From Bilabrum cf. latius (Eukaryota > Bigyra: Bicosoecida > Bigyra > Bicosoecida): 64,000 bases of DNA. The stretch is taken from contig OZ237740.1 of assembly GCA_965178125.1 (NCBI GenBank), positions 434,001-498,000 of the forward strand, given 5' to 3'. Below the pieces are notes generated by a model. The model was not told where the DNA came from, ran no database searches, and saw only the letters and a program-made list of their open reading frames with translations. Below, in pieces: positions 25,908-35,757 of the stretch (its first letter is position 1; every line of letters starts with the position of its first letter). The position numbers and the translations under genes were made by a program.

Positions 25908-26000
25908 GGTAACTTTGAGGATGGGCTCTCAGAGGAAACCAACTACAACCATATGTGACTGTCTGCGAGATTAGGATGCTGTGTACAACGTGTGATCTCA
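25908..26000. repeat. 93-bp direct repeat, left
   Basis: GGTAACTTTGAGGATGGGCT to GTGTGATCTCA, about five mismatches to 26513-26605. It is separated from its partner by about 0.5 kb of purine-rich sequence. Confidence 0.85.
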
Positions 26001-26512
26001 GTTGGTGAGGCCAGCAAGGTCTCTGAGATTGAGGTCTCGCGATGGGCGCAGGACCCGCTCGAGGTGCAGGAGCAGATGCGACGTAGCGATGCGTAGGAGA
26101 GAGAGAGAAAGATAGGCTGGTAATGAAGGCCAGGAGCGGTGACGACTCGGGGTAAGCGAGGGATGGGAAGGGGGGGGTGGTGAGGGTGGAGCAGAGAGCG
26201 AGGGCGAGGGATGGGGGTGGGGGTAGAGCAGAGAGCGAAGGCGAGGGATCCGGATGGGGGGATTGCACCAAGTGGGGAGGAAGTAGTGGAGTAGAAGATG
26301 AGTGGTGGGGTCATCGGGTTGATACGGCGGATTGGAAGGGGGAAGCACATGCTGGGCAGGTGGGGGTTCGGGCATTTGTCTCGGATCAGGGGGATCGGAT
26401 CAACCAACCACATGCGGATGAGGAAGTTAAGAGGTCACAATTAGACTCGAGCGGCAATCAAGCCGCGTGCTATTCGAGCGCTGAGGGGCAGCGCTCGCCA
26501 GTTTTCTTTTTT

Positions 26513-26605
26513 GGTAACTTTGAGGATGGGCTCTCGGAGGAAACCAACTGCAACCATATGTGACTGTCTGCGAGACTAGGGTGCTGTGTACAACGTGTGA
26601 TCTCA
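26513..26605. repeat. 93-bp direct repeat, right
   Basis: Partner of 25908-26000; lies about 200 bp upstream of gene X copy 2. Confidence 0.85.
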
Positions 26606-26809
26606 ACCGTGTCTACTTGTGCATATATGAGTGTGATTGCTAACTGTGTCCTAGTTGCTAACACTTTGGAGAGGATGAACCTCACCACAGCCGCCTCAAA
26701 GTCCAGTTAGCGAAATCTCAGGCCGGTTGTAACCACGTATCATAGAAGAAGACCACAAATTGCGACTTTCGGATTGGGATCTTCATTCTACCAAATTTCT
26801 TCTCATACA

Positions 26810-28219
26810 ATGGCTGGAGTTGCAGGAGCAACTGAAGCTGATAAATCCAGTCATTCAAGTGACGGCGGGGAGGTGAGCGCCACTGCTCATGCGGCTGATT
26901 GGGTCGATGAATCGATGCGTGCGGACGACGGATGCGAAGCCGTCACAATCGGTGATGTACAGTGGGAAATGATGAAAACCCGCATGATTGGATTCAGCAC
27001 TTTAGATCATTTGACTGGCATGCCGGAAGGGTACGCCCTGACCAAGGTGTGCACGTTCGATGAGGACGAGCTCGAGGTTTTCGATACTTCGTCTGGCAAG
27101 GTGGTCGCCACGATCAAGCTCGAAAATCAAGGCAAGTGTTACTACGACATGTTCTACATTCCCCGGTCTGGCATCTTCACCTTAATCGACGTGGGGGTAT
27201 ACCATGTTGACCTGCACAAACTCGAAGCAACCGAGCTGCCTGGCTCGAAAGACTACTGCTACTGGCCTGGGCTACTTGACCGCGCATCTGGTAACCAGCT
27301 GCGTCCATGGGCCAAGTTCGAGGTGTACTCCTACTCGGCTACTACTGGCAAGCAGACCACGATCGAGGCGGCAGAGGTGCAGGCCACCGTTCCGATCGAA
27401 TCTGAGCTTGTGAAAGGCAAGTCGCCCGTAACCCGTGTCCACAAAACGCTGACGGGGCCCATCAGGGGTATGTCTGTCCTCAAGGAGCCTTTGGCTGGCT
27501 GCACCGTTCCTGCACACTACATCAGGCTGCAGGATGGCCGAATCGCAGCATGGGCTGAGCAAGGGGAGGGGTACGGTGGCCTGATCATGTGGGACATGGC
27601 GACCAAGAAGGTCCGCTTCGCCGCTGCCTGCTTCCTGCTGGAAGACAACCCAAAATGCGAGGACTGGGAAGAGATCATGGAGGATAATGGAGATACAGAC
27701 GGCACCCTTGTGCAGGTGGGTCCCTCCATGGTGGCCCTGCTGCTGCAGAACCACAAGTACGGCATCGTGCTCATCGACGTTGATCGCATGGAGCAAGTGG
27801 GGCTTGCAGCGGAGGGCGAGCACATCCACCTGGCCGAGGCCGTGCATGTGGAGGGCATGGACCATGCCATGCTGGTGGCTGGGACCGTGAGTCCTGGTAA
27901 ACTGCAGGTGTGGTGTCCTGTAGACGGTGATGCAGGTTGGTACAAGAAGCAGCAGGAGGTTGAGCTCGGCGAGAAGGTGACGGGAGTGACGGCTCTGAAG
28001 GCAATTCCGGGGGGCAAGCTGCTGGTGTCTGCACGCCAAGGGGAGTTCAGCGATACGTCTTTTGATGACCACCCCTTCAAGTGCTTCGAGCTGAAGGGTG
28101 TCAAGGTACAGCTGTCGGCTGCGACAGAAGCCATGGATGATGAGACTGCTACAGCCGGTGTAGGCGGGAGCATGCTGCTCCAGGCGATGGAGGCGCATGG
28201 CGAATCTGGTTCTAGCTGA
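26810..28219 (+). CDS. Gene X copy 2, intact, unknown function
   Basis: A 469-residue protein from ATG at 26810 to TGA at 28217-28219, with no in-frame TAG. I do not recognise the family. The spacing of Gly-Gly, Trp-Asp and hydrophobic strand pairs (for example WDMATKKVRF, VWCPVDGD) suggests a beta-propeller-like fold, which is inference. It has no signal peptide and is rich in Asp/Glu. It points toward gene Y; copy 1 is interrupted by a transposon-like insertion. Confidence 0.75.
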   Translation: MAGVAGATEADKSSHSSDGGEVSATAHAADWVDESMRADDGCEAVTIGDVQWEMMKTRMIGFSTLDHLTGMPEGYALTKVCTFDEDELEVFDTSSGKVVATIKLENQGKCYYDMFYIPRSGIFTLIDVGVYHVDLHKLEATELPGSKDYCYWPGLLDRASGNQLRPWAKFEVYSYSATTGKQTTIEAAEVQATVPIESELVKGKSPVTRVHKTLTGPIRGMSVLKEPLAGCTVPAHYIRLQDGRIAAWAEQGEGYGGLIMWDMATKKVRFAAACFLLEDNPKCEDWEEIMEDNGDTDGTLVQVGPSMVALLLQNHKYGIVLIDVDRMEQVGLAAEGEHIHLAEAVHVEGMDHAMLVAGTVSPGKLQVWCPVDGDAGWYKKQQEVELGEKVTGVTALKAIPGGKLLVSARQGEFSDTSFDDHPFKCFELKGVKVQLSAATEAMDDETATAGVGGSMLLQAMEAHGESGSS

Positions 28220-28428
28220 TCAGTGGAATTCAGGATTTCAGATTGTCCATGATTCCGGAATCCGGATCCGAAAGTTTTGACCACAAAGGATCAATCGGAT
28301 AGACTGAAGCTTTGCCCCGTGCAGGTTTACCTTGACCTCGATTGAAATTACGCTACTAGACCTGGCTGATAAACCGCATGAATCCGGATTGCAAGAAGCT
28401 AATTCTAGCAAATTGAAAAAGCAACTTC

Positions 28429-28805
28429 CCATCATGGATGCTGCACTGCACCACACACTCACACAGCACCCTGCCCCTTGCCAAATCCGAAAGCGACCTC
28501 CCATCACGGATGCTGCAGTGCACCTCGCACTCGCAGCACCCTGCCCCAAGCCCAATTCAAAAGCGACCTCCCATCACGGATGCTGCAGTGCACCACGCAC
28601 TCGCAGCACCCTGCCCCAAGCCCAATTCAAAAGCGACCTCCCATCACGGATGCTGCAGTGCACCACGCACTCGCAGCACCCTGCCCCAAGCCCAATTCAA
28701 AAGCGACCTCCCATCACGGATGCTGCAGTGCACCACGCACTCGCAGCACCCTGCCCCAAGCCCAATTCAAAAGCGACCTCCCATCACGGATGCTGCAGTG
28801 CACCA
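28429..28805. repeat. 70-bp minisatellite, copy 2 (6 units)
   Basis: Same unit as at 12467-13345, at 28429, 28501, 28571, 28641, 28711 and 28781. The first unit is 2 bp longer and more divergent. It lies between convergent stops of X and Y. Confidence 0.95.
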
Positions 28806-28852
28806 CACAATAATAGTATCCAATCGGGCCCATCTGGTAGTGCTCTGACCTC

Positions 28853-31800
28853 TCATTTGCACGTGGCATACACGGTGGACACACTTACACCCTGAATGTC
28901 CAGCTCGTAGTCCTGTTCCGGTACACCGACGGCCAGGGCGCGCCTGGATGCATCGTAGCGAGCTTGCTCTGCGTCATTCAGGGTTTGATCGGGCGTCGAG
29001 AACCAGCCCGAATCTAGACGCCTGTGCTCTCGGACTGCGTTGGCGTACGTTGTACGAGCCGCCTCCAGCCTGCGCCTGGCATCATCAGCCTCGCTGGCCT
29101 TCGTTGGAAGGTAATGGTCTAGCCACTTCATACCAGTACCACTCGTCGCCATCACCTGCAGGCACATGTGAGTGCTGGTGTGACGGTGCTTCTGGGTGGT
29201 AGGGAACGGCTTCAGGTCCGACTCGACGTGGAAGGGGTGTCCGAAATTCACACCAAGCACGGCGCGCATTGCCGTCGTCGGGCCGAAGCTTCTGGTCTCC
29301 GCCATTGACTCCAGCCGAGGGTACAGACTGCTGCCGCGACTCCCGCTGTTGCATGCAGAGTTGAACTGGATCAACAGAGGAACTGGTTTGTGGGACAGCG
29401 GCTTGCCATACAGAGTCCAGGTGCCTGCCACAGGGAGCCTCTCGCCGATTGTAGTAGCGTCCTGCCCTGGCTCAGATCCCCATGCCGAGGTGCCAGCGTC
29501 TGCGAACATCTTCAGCGGGGCCACGCGATCCACCGACACTTCCAGAAGCATTGGTGGTATCGCCCTTGCCACTGCACTCTTGTGATCACGACCCCAGCTC
29601 AGCTGAATACCATGATTGTATTGCATCGGTGCATCATCCAGCTGACAAGACGTCAAGCCACGCCGCAGCCCGCTCAGCCCATACGACTGCAGCTTGAACG
29701 TGTTAGCCACATCGGCCGGATCCACCTTGCGGTAGATCACGTTGACTCCTCCGATGCTGTCCTCTCGCCCCTTCGCACTCACACGCGGACTCAGCGATGC
29801 ATCAGGCAACCCCTCCTCGTCGTGCTGTAGCTTGCCAGTCGTGTACACGCCGGCTTCAGACCGAAGCAGGCTGCCCTCCACCGCGCGGAAGAGCGGCTTC
29901 GTCTTGCACTTCTGGCTCCCAATGCTGTGCAGGCCACCCCACACCAGCTTCTCTTTCGTGGCCCCCGGCAGCTTGATCTCCACAGGACGCACGTATCCCA
30001 CTTCCAGCGGCGAGCAGAACGAGGACGCCAGACACACGTGCCGGGCCTGGCACAGACCGTACGGCTCTGAGTCGCCTTCGACACCGCACCTAGGCAGCGG
30101 GTGCCTGCACTCCCCTCCCTCCTGCTCCGCCTGTTTGCGGTACTTGTCCGGGCAGTAGCCGCCAGTGCCCAGGATAGCATGCAGGGCGCGCTTCCGGATT
30201 GCCTCGAGCTTAGTAAGCCGGCATGTCTCGCCCAACAGCGCCTCTTCCCCCTCGGGCAGCGGCCTGCCGTACTTGTGCTCGAATGACGTGCACTCCAGGC
30301 TAGACGGCGGCTGGAATCGAGTGCCGCCGCGCTTGCCGCACGCCAGGTGGATGCCGCTGCCATCGCCCCCAGCGGACCCATCAGCCCCTGACTCGCCAGA
30401 GACATACGACATGTAGTGCGACACGGAGCTGAGGCACGCCCTGCACGCGTCTGTCGCCTGCTGGTGGTACTCGTTGACGATCTTGGTGGTGGTGCTGCCG
30501 TCCGGATGCCTGTGCTCGTGCTCTGACTCGAACTTGTTCACGAGAGCAAACTCCGAGTCGTTCAGGTGGCAGGACTTGCGGAAGGCCTCGTGCTTCCTGG
30601 CCATCTCGTCGCAGTCCTGCAGCGGGTACGGCTTGGCCTCTGGGAATCCATTCGCGCTGCGCTCGTTGTGGATCTTGATCAGGTAGTTGAGCACCTCCTC
30701 GCAGTCTGCCTTGGGCAGGCCCGTCTCGGCCGACAGCCGCAGCAGCGTGCTTGCACCGTGCGACGCAAACACGTTGTGCGAGGCCTGCCGAATGCGCTCC
30801 TGCATGGCGGCTTCGATGAGGAACTTCCTGGCCTTGGCGGCTTGCAGCACCTGGGATAGTGGGATGTCCTTGAGCTCATTGCCGTCGGCGTCCAGCATCT
30901 AGGTATCTCCGGACATGAAGCACATCCGGCCGACCGCTTCCATGCTCTCCACCCTGCCGCGGCTCGACCGTTTGCCTGCCTCCATCGCTATGCGGGTGCA
31001 CGCCTCCCAGTCGCCGAAGAGAGCCAGGCCGTGCAGGGCCCAGAACTTCATGTCCACCACGGCCGGCATCGTGTCCACCGTGGTGGCCCAGCGCTTGAGC
31101 CCAGCCATCATCGTCTCGCGGTCCTGCGTGGCGCTGACGAGGCTGGGCTCGCCTCCCCTGACGCTCACCGTGACGTCTGTGGCGAGCTGAGCAGTGCGCC
31201 GAGACTTGCCGGACGACCACGCCGCGCTGAGATCCACTCCTGCCTTGCCTGCACTGGAGGCCAGCTCTGCAAGCTGCAGGGCCCGTTGGATGGTGGGCCC
31301 GTCCTCGCGGATGGAGCTGGTCTTGTACGAGGTGTCCACGACTTCCTCCCGCCCGTCCACGATGCGAGTGTACTTGGTGCTGGCGGTGGTGGTGTGGTTG
31401 GAGCGAGACGCCGTGAGGATGTCACCGACTGAGATGGACTCTGCCGGGTCGAAGCTGGCCTGCAGGGAGAGGGCGGTGTCGGTGTGCTCGTCCGTGGAGA
31501 GCTTCTCGGAGCTGAACTTGCGGGTGACGGTGTACTCCCCTCCCATCGCGATGCTCGTGGACACGAGTTCACCATACGTGTTAAGGAATCCAAGGTACTG
31601 ATCTTGTACCCAATCAGGGACAGAGGCCCACAACTTCTGAAGGCCCTCGCGGCCGAGCGCCTTGCCAGGATAGAAGTCTTTGATGTACTCCACGGCATTG
31701 GAGGTGACGCGTAGTTGCAGAACAGCTCTCTTGAACTCATCCGTAAGCAGCGTCTCGTCAAGCACCAGCTGGCACTCAATCGTTTCAAGTGCATCGTCAG

Positions 31801-32155
31801 TGGCTTTTCCGATATCAAGGGGCCCTGCTCGTACTTCATGTGGCAGTAGCGGCGTAGTTGAACCATCTTTTCTGGCCTTATCCAGGCAGCCGACAGCGTA
31901 GATGCTCTCTGGAACACTCAGTGAATGCGTCAAGATGGTGCGGGTGGTAGAAACGGTAGTCCCTTCATTAGCAGACTGCTGCGAAGAATCTGAAGACGTT
32001 GATGCGCTTATTCCAGCTACAATTGGACCTAAAGCGGCGCTGAGTCCGAGCTTGGTAGCGCGCTACGATGCCACATCGACGGCATCGCTACAGTGCTGCG
32101 CAGTACTGCTCGAAGTTGCCGTTGCCCTCCTCTACAGGTCAACCTGCGCAGCCAT
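28853..32155 (-). CDS. Gene Y copy 2, main exon: MACPF/perforin-like, cut off from exon 1 by the virus
   Basis: The 1101-codon frame is the same length as copy 1, with TAG at codons 8, 31 and 419 (30899-30901) but CAA at codon 845 (29621-29623). Stop TGA at 28853-28855. The MACPF-type block lies near 31540-31585. Exon 1 continues at 32450-32480 and, beyond the 23.6-kb virus, at 56134-56360. Normal secretion and domain assembly are therefore lost unless the virus is removed. An internal ATG at 32153-32155 could still start a truncated protein. Confidence 0.75.
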
Positions 32156-32449
32156 AAATCAATTGAGGTTGCATCATATTAGTCGTTTTTATTCATTTCA
32201 TTTTCCAGTAGGCAGAATACCAGAATACCAGAATTATTTGTAGGCAGTATGACGAGTGTAATGTTGCGCGCACTTCATTTATTCAGATTTGGTTCTTGCG
32301 ACCAAATTGTGGGCGCGCGCGCCCGGAAACATCGGGGGATCCGCATCATGGCTCCCAATGCGATCAATCGGCTCGAAATACAAACGAAGCAAGCTTACAT
32401 CAATTCAAATATGATACTTAGCTCAAATTCTGTATAATCAAGATCTCAC

Positions 32450-32480
32450 ATAATCTGGGACCCACACCATCCCCGTCGGC
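32450..32480 (-). CDS. Gene Y copy 2, exon 1, 3' fragment
   Basis: Thirty-one bases of exon 1 before the GTGAGA donor (32444-32449). The other 227 bases lie at 56134-56360. Together they total 258 bp, exactly the intact exon of copy 1. Confidence 0.6.
32476..32480. repeat. Target site duplication, left (TCGGC)
   Basis: Five bases duplicated at 56129-56133 and single in the empty site 18116-18120. Confidence 0.95.
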
Positions 32481-32581
32481 TGTTATCCGCCAAAATGTGG
32501 AGTTATGATAACTCTATTTCTACTATATAGTAGAAATAGAGTTTACTTATATAAAAACTACACACATTTTGGCGGATAACA
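32481..32581. repeat. Terminal 101-bp fold-back of the left TIR
   Basis: Bounded by perfect 19-bp inverted repeats (TGTTATCCGCCAAAATGTG at 32481-32499 and its complement at 32563-32581). Inside is a 34-bp perfect palindrome at 32510-32543 centred on TATATA. The mirror copy is 56028-56128. The integrase-type end sequence is thus present twice in each TIR, in opposite orientation. Confidence 0.95.
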
Positions 32582-32782
32582 TAAGAGGTCAATATTAACC
32601 ACTTCACAACATCTTAAGCCGTAGTCCTTCATAATGTCCTTCACTTGAACATAATAATTTAATAGCTATTTATTCATATATCTACCTAATTTAATACCTT
32701 CGCGCCGTTAATGTCTATCTGTTAGACCTTTACTTTACTTAATCTGTTGAGTGAATCCCTAGCCTAAGTCTTAGGATATGCC

Positions 32783-32840
32783 CGCCCGAAATTGCGGAAA
32801 TATATAGTCATTTAAGAATATATGTTCGCAATTCTGGGCG
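32783..32840. repeat. 58-bp palindromic repeat (PR) 1, left TIR
   Basis: Arms CGCCCGAAATTGCGG and CGCAATTCTGGGCG around an AT-rich centre. One side is followed by GCGTAGGTGTATTGAGTTTT. Arms of about 15-21 nt can form a hairpin in RNA or DNA. It is the type member of a family of 22 copies, all intergenic or terminal. Confidence 0.95.
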
Positions 32841-33178
32841 CGTAGGTGTATTGAGTTTTATATTATGATTTGGTTTTAAGTATCAATTGACATTTACCAC
32901 TTTAGAAAATAACTAAATAAATACTTAAAGAGATTGACAGAAGTATTAAAGTCTTTTTAATACTTCCAATGAAAAATTTAAATTAATAAATAAAACTAAA
33001 CTAATATATCAACTTAATTTATCTCTTTTTTTATTACTTGTCAATCTATACTTAAATAATTGAATATTTAAATTTAACTAGAAGGAGATATTAATCACTT
33101 TATAAAGTCTTTTATATGTCATCTCTTCAAAACTTCAAATATAAGGGTATCCCCTTAAAAATACATCCTTTAATCTAT

Positions 33179-33236
33179 CGCCCGAAATTGCGGTAATATT
33201 ATAGCTATTCAAGATATATTTTCGCAATTCTGGGCG
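33179..33236. repeat. PR 2, left TIR
   Basis: Centre ATATTATAGCTATTCAAGAT; same outer tail as PR 1. Confidence 0.95.
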
Positions 33237-33330
33237 CGTAGGTGTATTGAGTTTTATTTTTCATAATTCTTTAAATATGTTTAAGTCCTTTGTTTGAGTA
33301 TATGATATAAAGGAATACAAAACGGGATAA

Positions 33331-33426
33331 CTTAAAAATGATAAATATTTTGACGATGACTTTAAAATGATAAATATTTTGACGATAACTTAAAAATGAT
33401 AAATGTTTTGACGATGACTTTAAAAT
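33331..33426. repeat. Three 29-bp direct repeats in left TIR
   Basis: Units around AATGATAAATATTTTGACGA with alternating GATGACTTT and GATAACTTA ends. The mirror copy is at about 55184-55279. Iterated short repeats near a viral end could bind a replication protein; that is inference. Confidence 0.8.
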
Positions 33427-33530
33427 GACTCAATGAACTGGTTTATGTCAAGTGTATTACTTTGAAATGATTAATCACTAGATTAAATGGAAAATATAGG
33501 ATAATTAAATATGGTATAGTATAATACTAG

Positions 33531-33588
33531 CGCCCGAAATTGCGGTAATATATTAGGATATTAAGATATATTGTCGCAATTCTGGGCG
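33531..33588. repeat. PR 3, left TIR
   Basis: Centre ATATTAGGATATTAAGATAT; same outer tail. Two centre types (TAGCTATT and TAGGATATT) alternate through the element. Confidence 0.95.
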
Positions 33589-33701
33589 CGTAGGTGTATT
33601 GAGTTTTATATTTTGTTAATTTTGACATAGTTATCTTATAGAGGTGTAATTTTGTAATAAAGATATTTCTAGTATGTGCTATATTAAATGTCCAGAAATG
33701 A

Positions 33702-33760
33702 CGGCCCGAAATTGCGGAAATATATTAGGATATTAAGAGATATTGTCGCAATTCTGGGCG
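33702..33760. repeat. PR 4, left TIR
   Basis: Left arm carries GGCCC instead of CGCCC; TAGGATATT centre. Confidence 0.9.
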
Positions 33761-33908
33761 CGTAGGTGTCTTCAATAATTAATAATCAACTACTTCTTTA
33801 TTTTGATTAATTTTTTTGACTTACCGTTCATTTTATTGACCACTTAACGGGATATCACAAAAAGACTTAACCACTTGACGAGATATTTTAAAATAACTAA
33901 TAATAAAT

Positions 33909-33992
33909 ATGACCGCCCCAAATTGTATCTCCAGATATGACCGCCCCAAATTGTATCTCCAGATATGACCGCCCCAAATTGTATCTCCAGAT
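33909..33992. repeat. 28-bp tandem repeat, three units (left TIR)
   Basis: Unit ATGACCGCCCCAAATTGTAT + CTCCAGAT. The first part is the left arm of the 58-bp palindrome. The right TIR has a single unit (54666-54693), which accounts for the 56-bp length difference between the TIRs. Confidence 0.9.
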
Positions 33993-33997
33993 ATGAC

Positions 33998-34055
33998 CGC
34001 CCCAAATTGCGGAAATATATAAGTATCAAGAAAATTATGTTTGCAATTCTGGGCG
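33998..34055. repeat. PR 5, left TIR, at the 28-bp repeats
   Basis: Distinct centre TATAAGTATCAAGAAAATTA and outer tail CTCACCCGTATTC; mirrored by PR 18. Confidence 0.9.
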
Positions 34056-34298
34056 CTCACCCGTATTCAATTTTACATATTCACTAACTCATACCACTTG
34101 AAGTGGTCCATTTGATCTTGTGTTCATATTTAGAATGTCCTTTAACTTGTATCAATGTATTGAGTACTTCTTCTAACTAGTCCTTAACAAATGATTTTGT
34201 CTTATGATATGTCTTGGTAGTCTTCACCTATTTAATAACTAATTTACAAGTCTTACCGACAATATACTAAGTTAATAAATCTTGTATCATAATATATT

Positions 34299-34706
34299 AT
34301 GTATGAGATAATTATTGATGGATTCAAATATAAACCCTCTACTCGTAGAAATAAGAAATATGATGTATTCAAAAATGGTAAGTATATCACTAGCTTTGGT
34401 GATGCACGATATGCTCAATACTTTGATTTGATTGGTAAGTATGGAGATAATAACCATATTGACCCTAAAAGACGACGCCTATACTACCGAAGACACGGGA
34501 AGACTACCGATACTAATAGCTCAAAATATCACAGTCATAAAATCTTATGGGGAAGTGATAATGCTATTAAGGACTACTTAACAAAACTAGCCAATGGAGT
34601 ATTAGATGTAAAAAGGTATGTTAAAGGGGATACTTTGGAAAAATGGTTAGATGACTATAGGTCTAAAGTGGACGCAAGACTGAAACAATTAAAAATATTA
34701 AATTAA
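34299..34706 (+). CDS. V1, small conserved viral protein
   Basis: A 135-residue protein ending in TAA, one of two viral genes without TAG. It shows a pattern of GD-x3-AQY-x-D-x2-GKYGD, then D-x-KRR-x-LYYRRHGK and SHK-x-LWG. This resembles small proteins of unknown function that recur in giant viruses and their satellites (DUF5754-like by memory, not searched). Basic C-terminal helix. First gene after the left TIR, followed by PR 6. Confidence 0.75.
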   Translation: MYEIIIDGFKYKPSTRRNKKYDVFKNGKYITSFGDARYAQYFDLIGKYGDNNHIDPKRRRLYYRRHGKTTDTNSSKYHSHKILWGSDNAIKDYLTKLANGVLDVKRYVKGDTLEKWLDDYRSKVDARLKQLKILN

Positions 34707-34724
34707 AAAGTCAATACGCCTACG

Positions 34725-34782
34725 CGCCCAGAATTGCGAAAATATATCTTGAATAGCTATAATATTACCGCAATTTCGGGCG
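34725..34782. repeat. PR 6, downstream of V1
   Basis: It lies 18 bp after the V1 stop, in the opposite orientation to the neighbouring left-half copies. Confidence 0.95.
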
Positions 34783-34863
34783 CCCAAATTTGAATCGAGC
34801 TTAAGACATCTCGTTTAATTAGACTTAAAAATAATATATTATTATAGTATATACTATATTATA

Positions 34864-35397
34864 ATGTGCTATAAATGTCGTAACTTCATAATCAATAAGC
34901 TAAAGATTAATGACTGGAATAAGATAGCCCCTCTATTAATACCAGCTGGAGAGACTAGAGAAGAAGACGGAAAGTGTATCTGTGATCACCAAATTAAGGA
35001 AGTTCATTTCGTTGAGTATCCCCCAACTGGTGATATATTTAAATTAGGTTCTGAATGTATTAATAACACATTCGAAAAGGATCATGATGTGTATAAGGCT
35101 TGTATGTATAAGACTTGTGATGTATGCTCTTGTGTTGTTAAACGTAGTAGCTGGAAAAGTCATATTAAATCCATTAAACACGAATTAAATAAAGACATAT
35201 TAAAAGATAAGAGTAGATGCACTGATTGCGATGAGTTCATTGAAAAACATAAATATAAAAAGACTTGTCTTAGTTGTTATAATAAAAAGAGGAAATACTC
35301 ACAATGTAAGAAATGTGAAAAGTATCTTATTAAACCAGGAGCCACTTTCTGGTTTTGTTATGACTGTAACTAGAAGAGAAAGAAATATAAGAAATAA
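34864..35397 (+). CDS. V2, Cys-rich multi-zinc-finger protein
   Basis: 177 residues. One TAG (35371-35373) lies before a short basic tail KRKKYKK ending in TAA. Cys-x2-Cys pairs occur at the N-terminus (CYKC), mid-protein (CDVC followed by H-x5-H, a U1-type finger) and in two C-terminal ribbons (CTDC/CLSC, CKKC/CYDC). It probably binds nucleic acid and may be a regulator. A palindromic TATA-like sequence precedes the ATG. Confidence 0.75.
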
Positions 35398-35408
35398 TGT
35401 TTAATTTA

Positions 35409-35437
35409 CGCCAACATATTATATCGTCTTTATATAT
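35409..35437 (+). promoter_or_regulatory. Promoter module of V3
   Basis: CGCCAACATATT followed by TATATATATG; CGCC lies 29 nt before the ATG. This is the weakest member of the shared module. Confidence 0.45.
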
Positions 35438-35671
35438 ATGTACGACTTGAAAATTATAATGTCTCCCAAGTTTTTAAAAGCTTGTAAAAATAATAAAGTT
35501 ATTGAAAAGGCTATAAAAGCTATTGAAGACAATTTAAAAGATGAAATTAAATTATGTTTTGATGGCAATGAGTGGGATATGTCAAATGGATCATAGACTC
35601 TTTTTTATAATCTTCAAAGTAAAGAAGAACGAGAAGAAATATTAAAGAAAAATGGAACAATTACAACATAA
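35438..35671 (+). CDS. V3, small protein of unknown function
   Basis: 77 residues ending in TAA, one in-frame TAG at 35594-35596. The ATG at 35438 was chosen over 35459 because it lies 29 nt from the CGCC box, as in genes V4, V7, V18 and V19. Lys/Glu-rich, predicted helical, no recognised domain. Confidence 0.55.
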
Positions 35672-35722
35672 ACAACTAGAAGAAATAACAGAAGACAATA
35701 TGTTATAAAATCGTTTAATTAA

Positions 35723-35757
35723 CGCCAAAATTTATATCTACTATATATATAGTAAAT
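35723..35757 (+). promoter_or_regulatory. Promoter module of the integrase gene V4
   Basis: CGCCAAAA at 35723-35730 and the palindrome ACTATATATATAGT at 35740-35753, immediately before the ATG at 35758. The same arrangement occurs at V7, V18 and V19. Confidence 0.65.

Larger units (their letters stand above)
25029..26809. other. Junction and spacer, no gene recognised
   Basis: The duplication breakpoint lies near 25028-25100; AGATCCCTC-ACAGGTCAAC at 25066-25085 still matches copy 2. Then come GC-rich low-complexity sequence (25130-25720), purine-rich strings (26090-26240) and two 93-bp direct repeats. No credible protein gene. Confidence 0.5.
32481..34099. repeat. Left terminal inverted repeat, 1619 bp
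   Basis: Matches the reverse complement of 54566-56128 nearly perfectly. It is 56 bp longer because it has two extra copies of a 28-bp repeat. It holds five 58-bp palindromes, a triple 29-bp direct repeat and a terminal fold-back. I see no gene in it. Confidence 0.95.

Noticed and set aside
33833-34060. Small minus-strand frames in the left TIR
   Set aside because: They only reflect the 28-bp tandem repeat and the palindrome arms.
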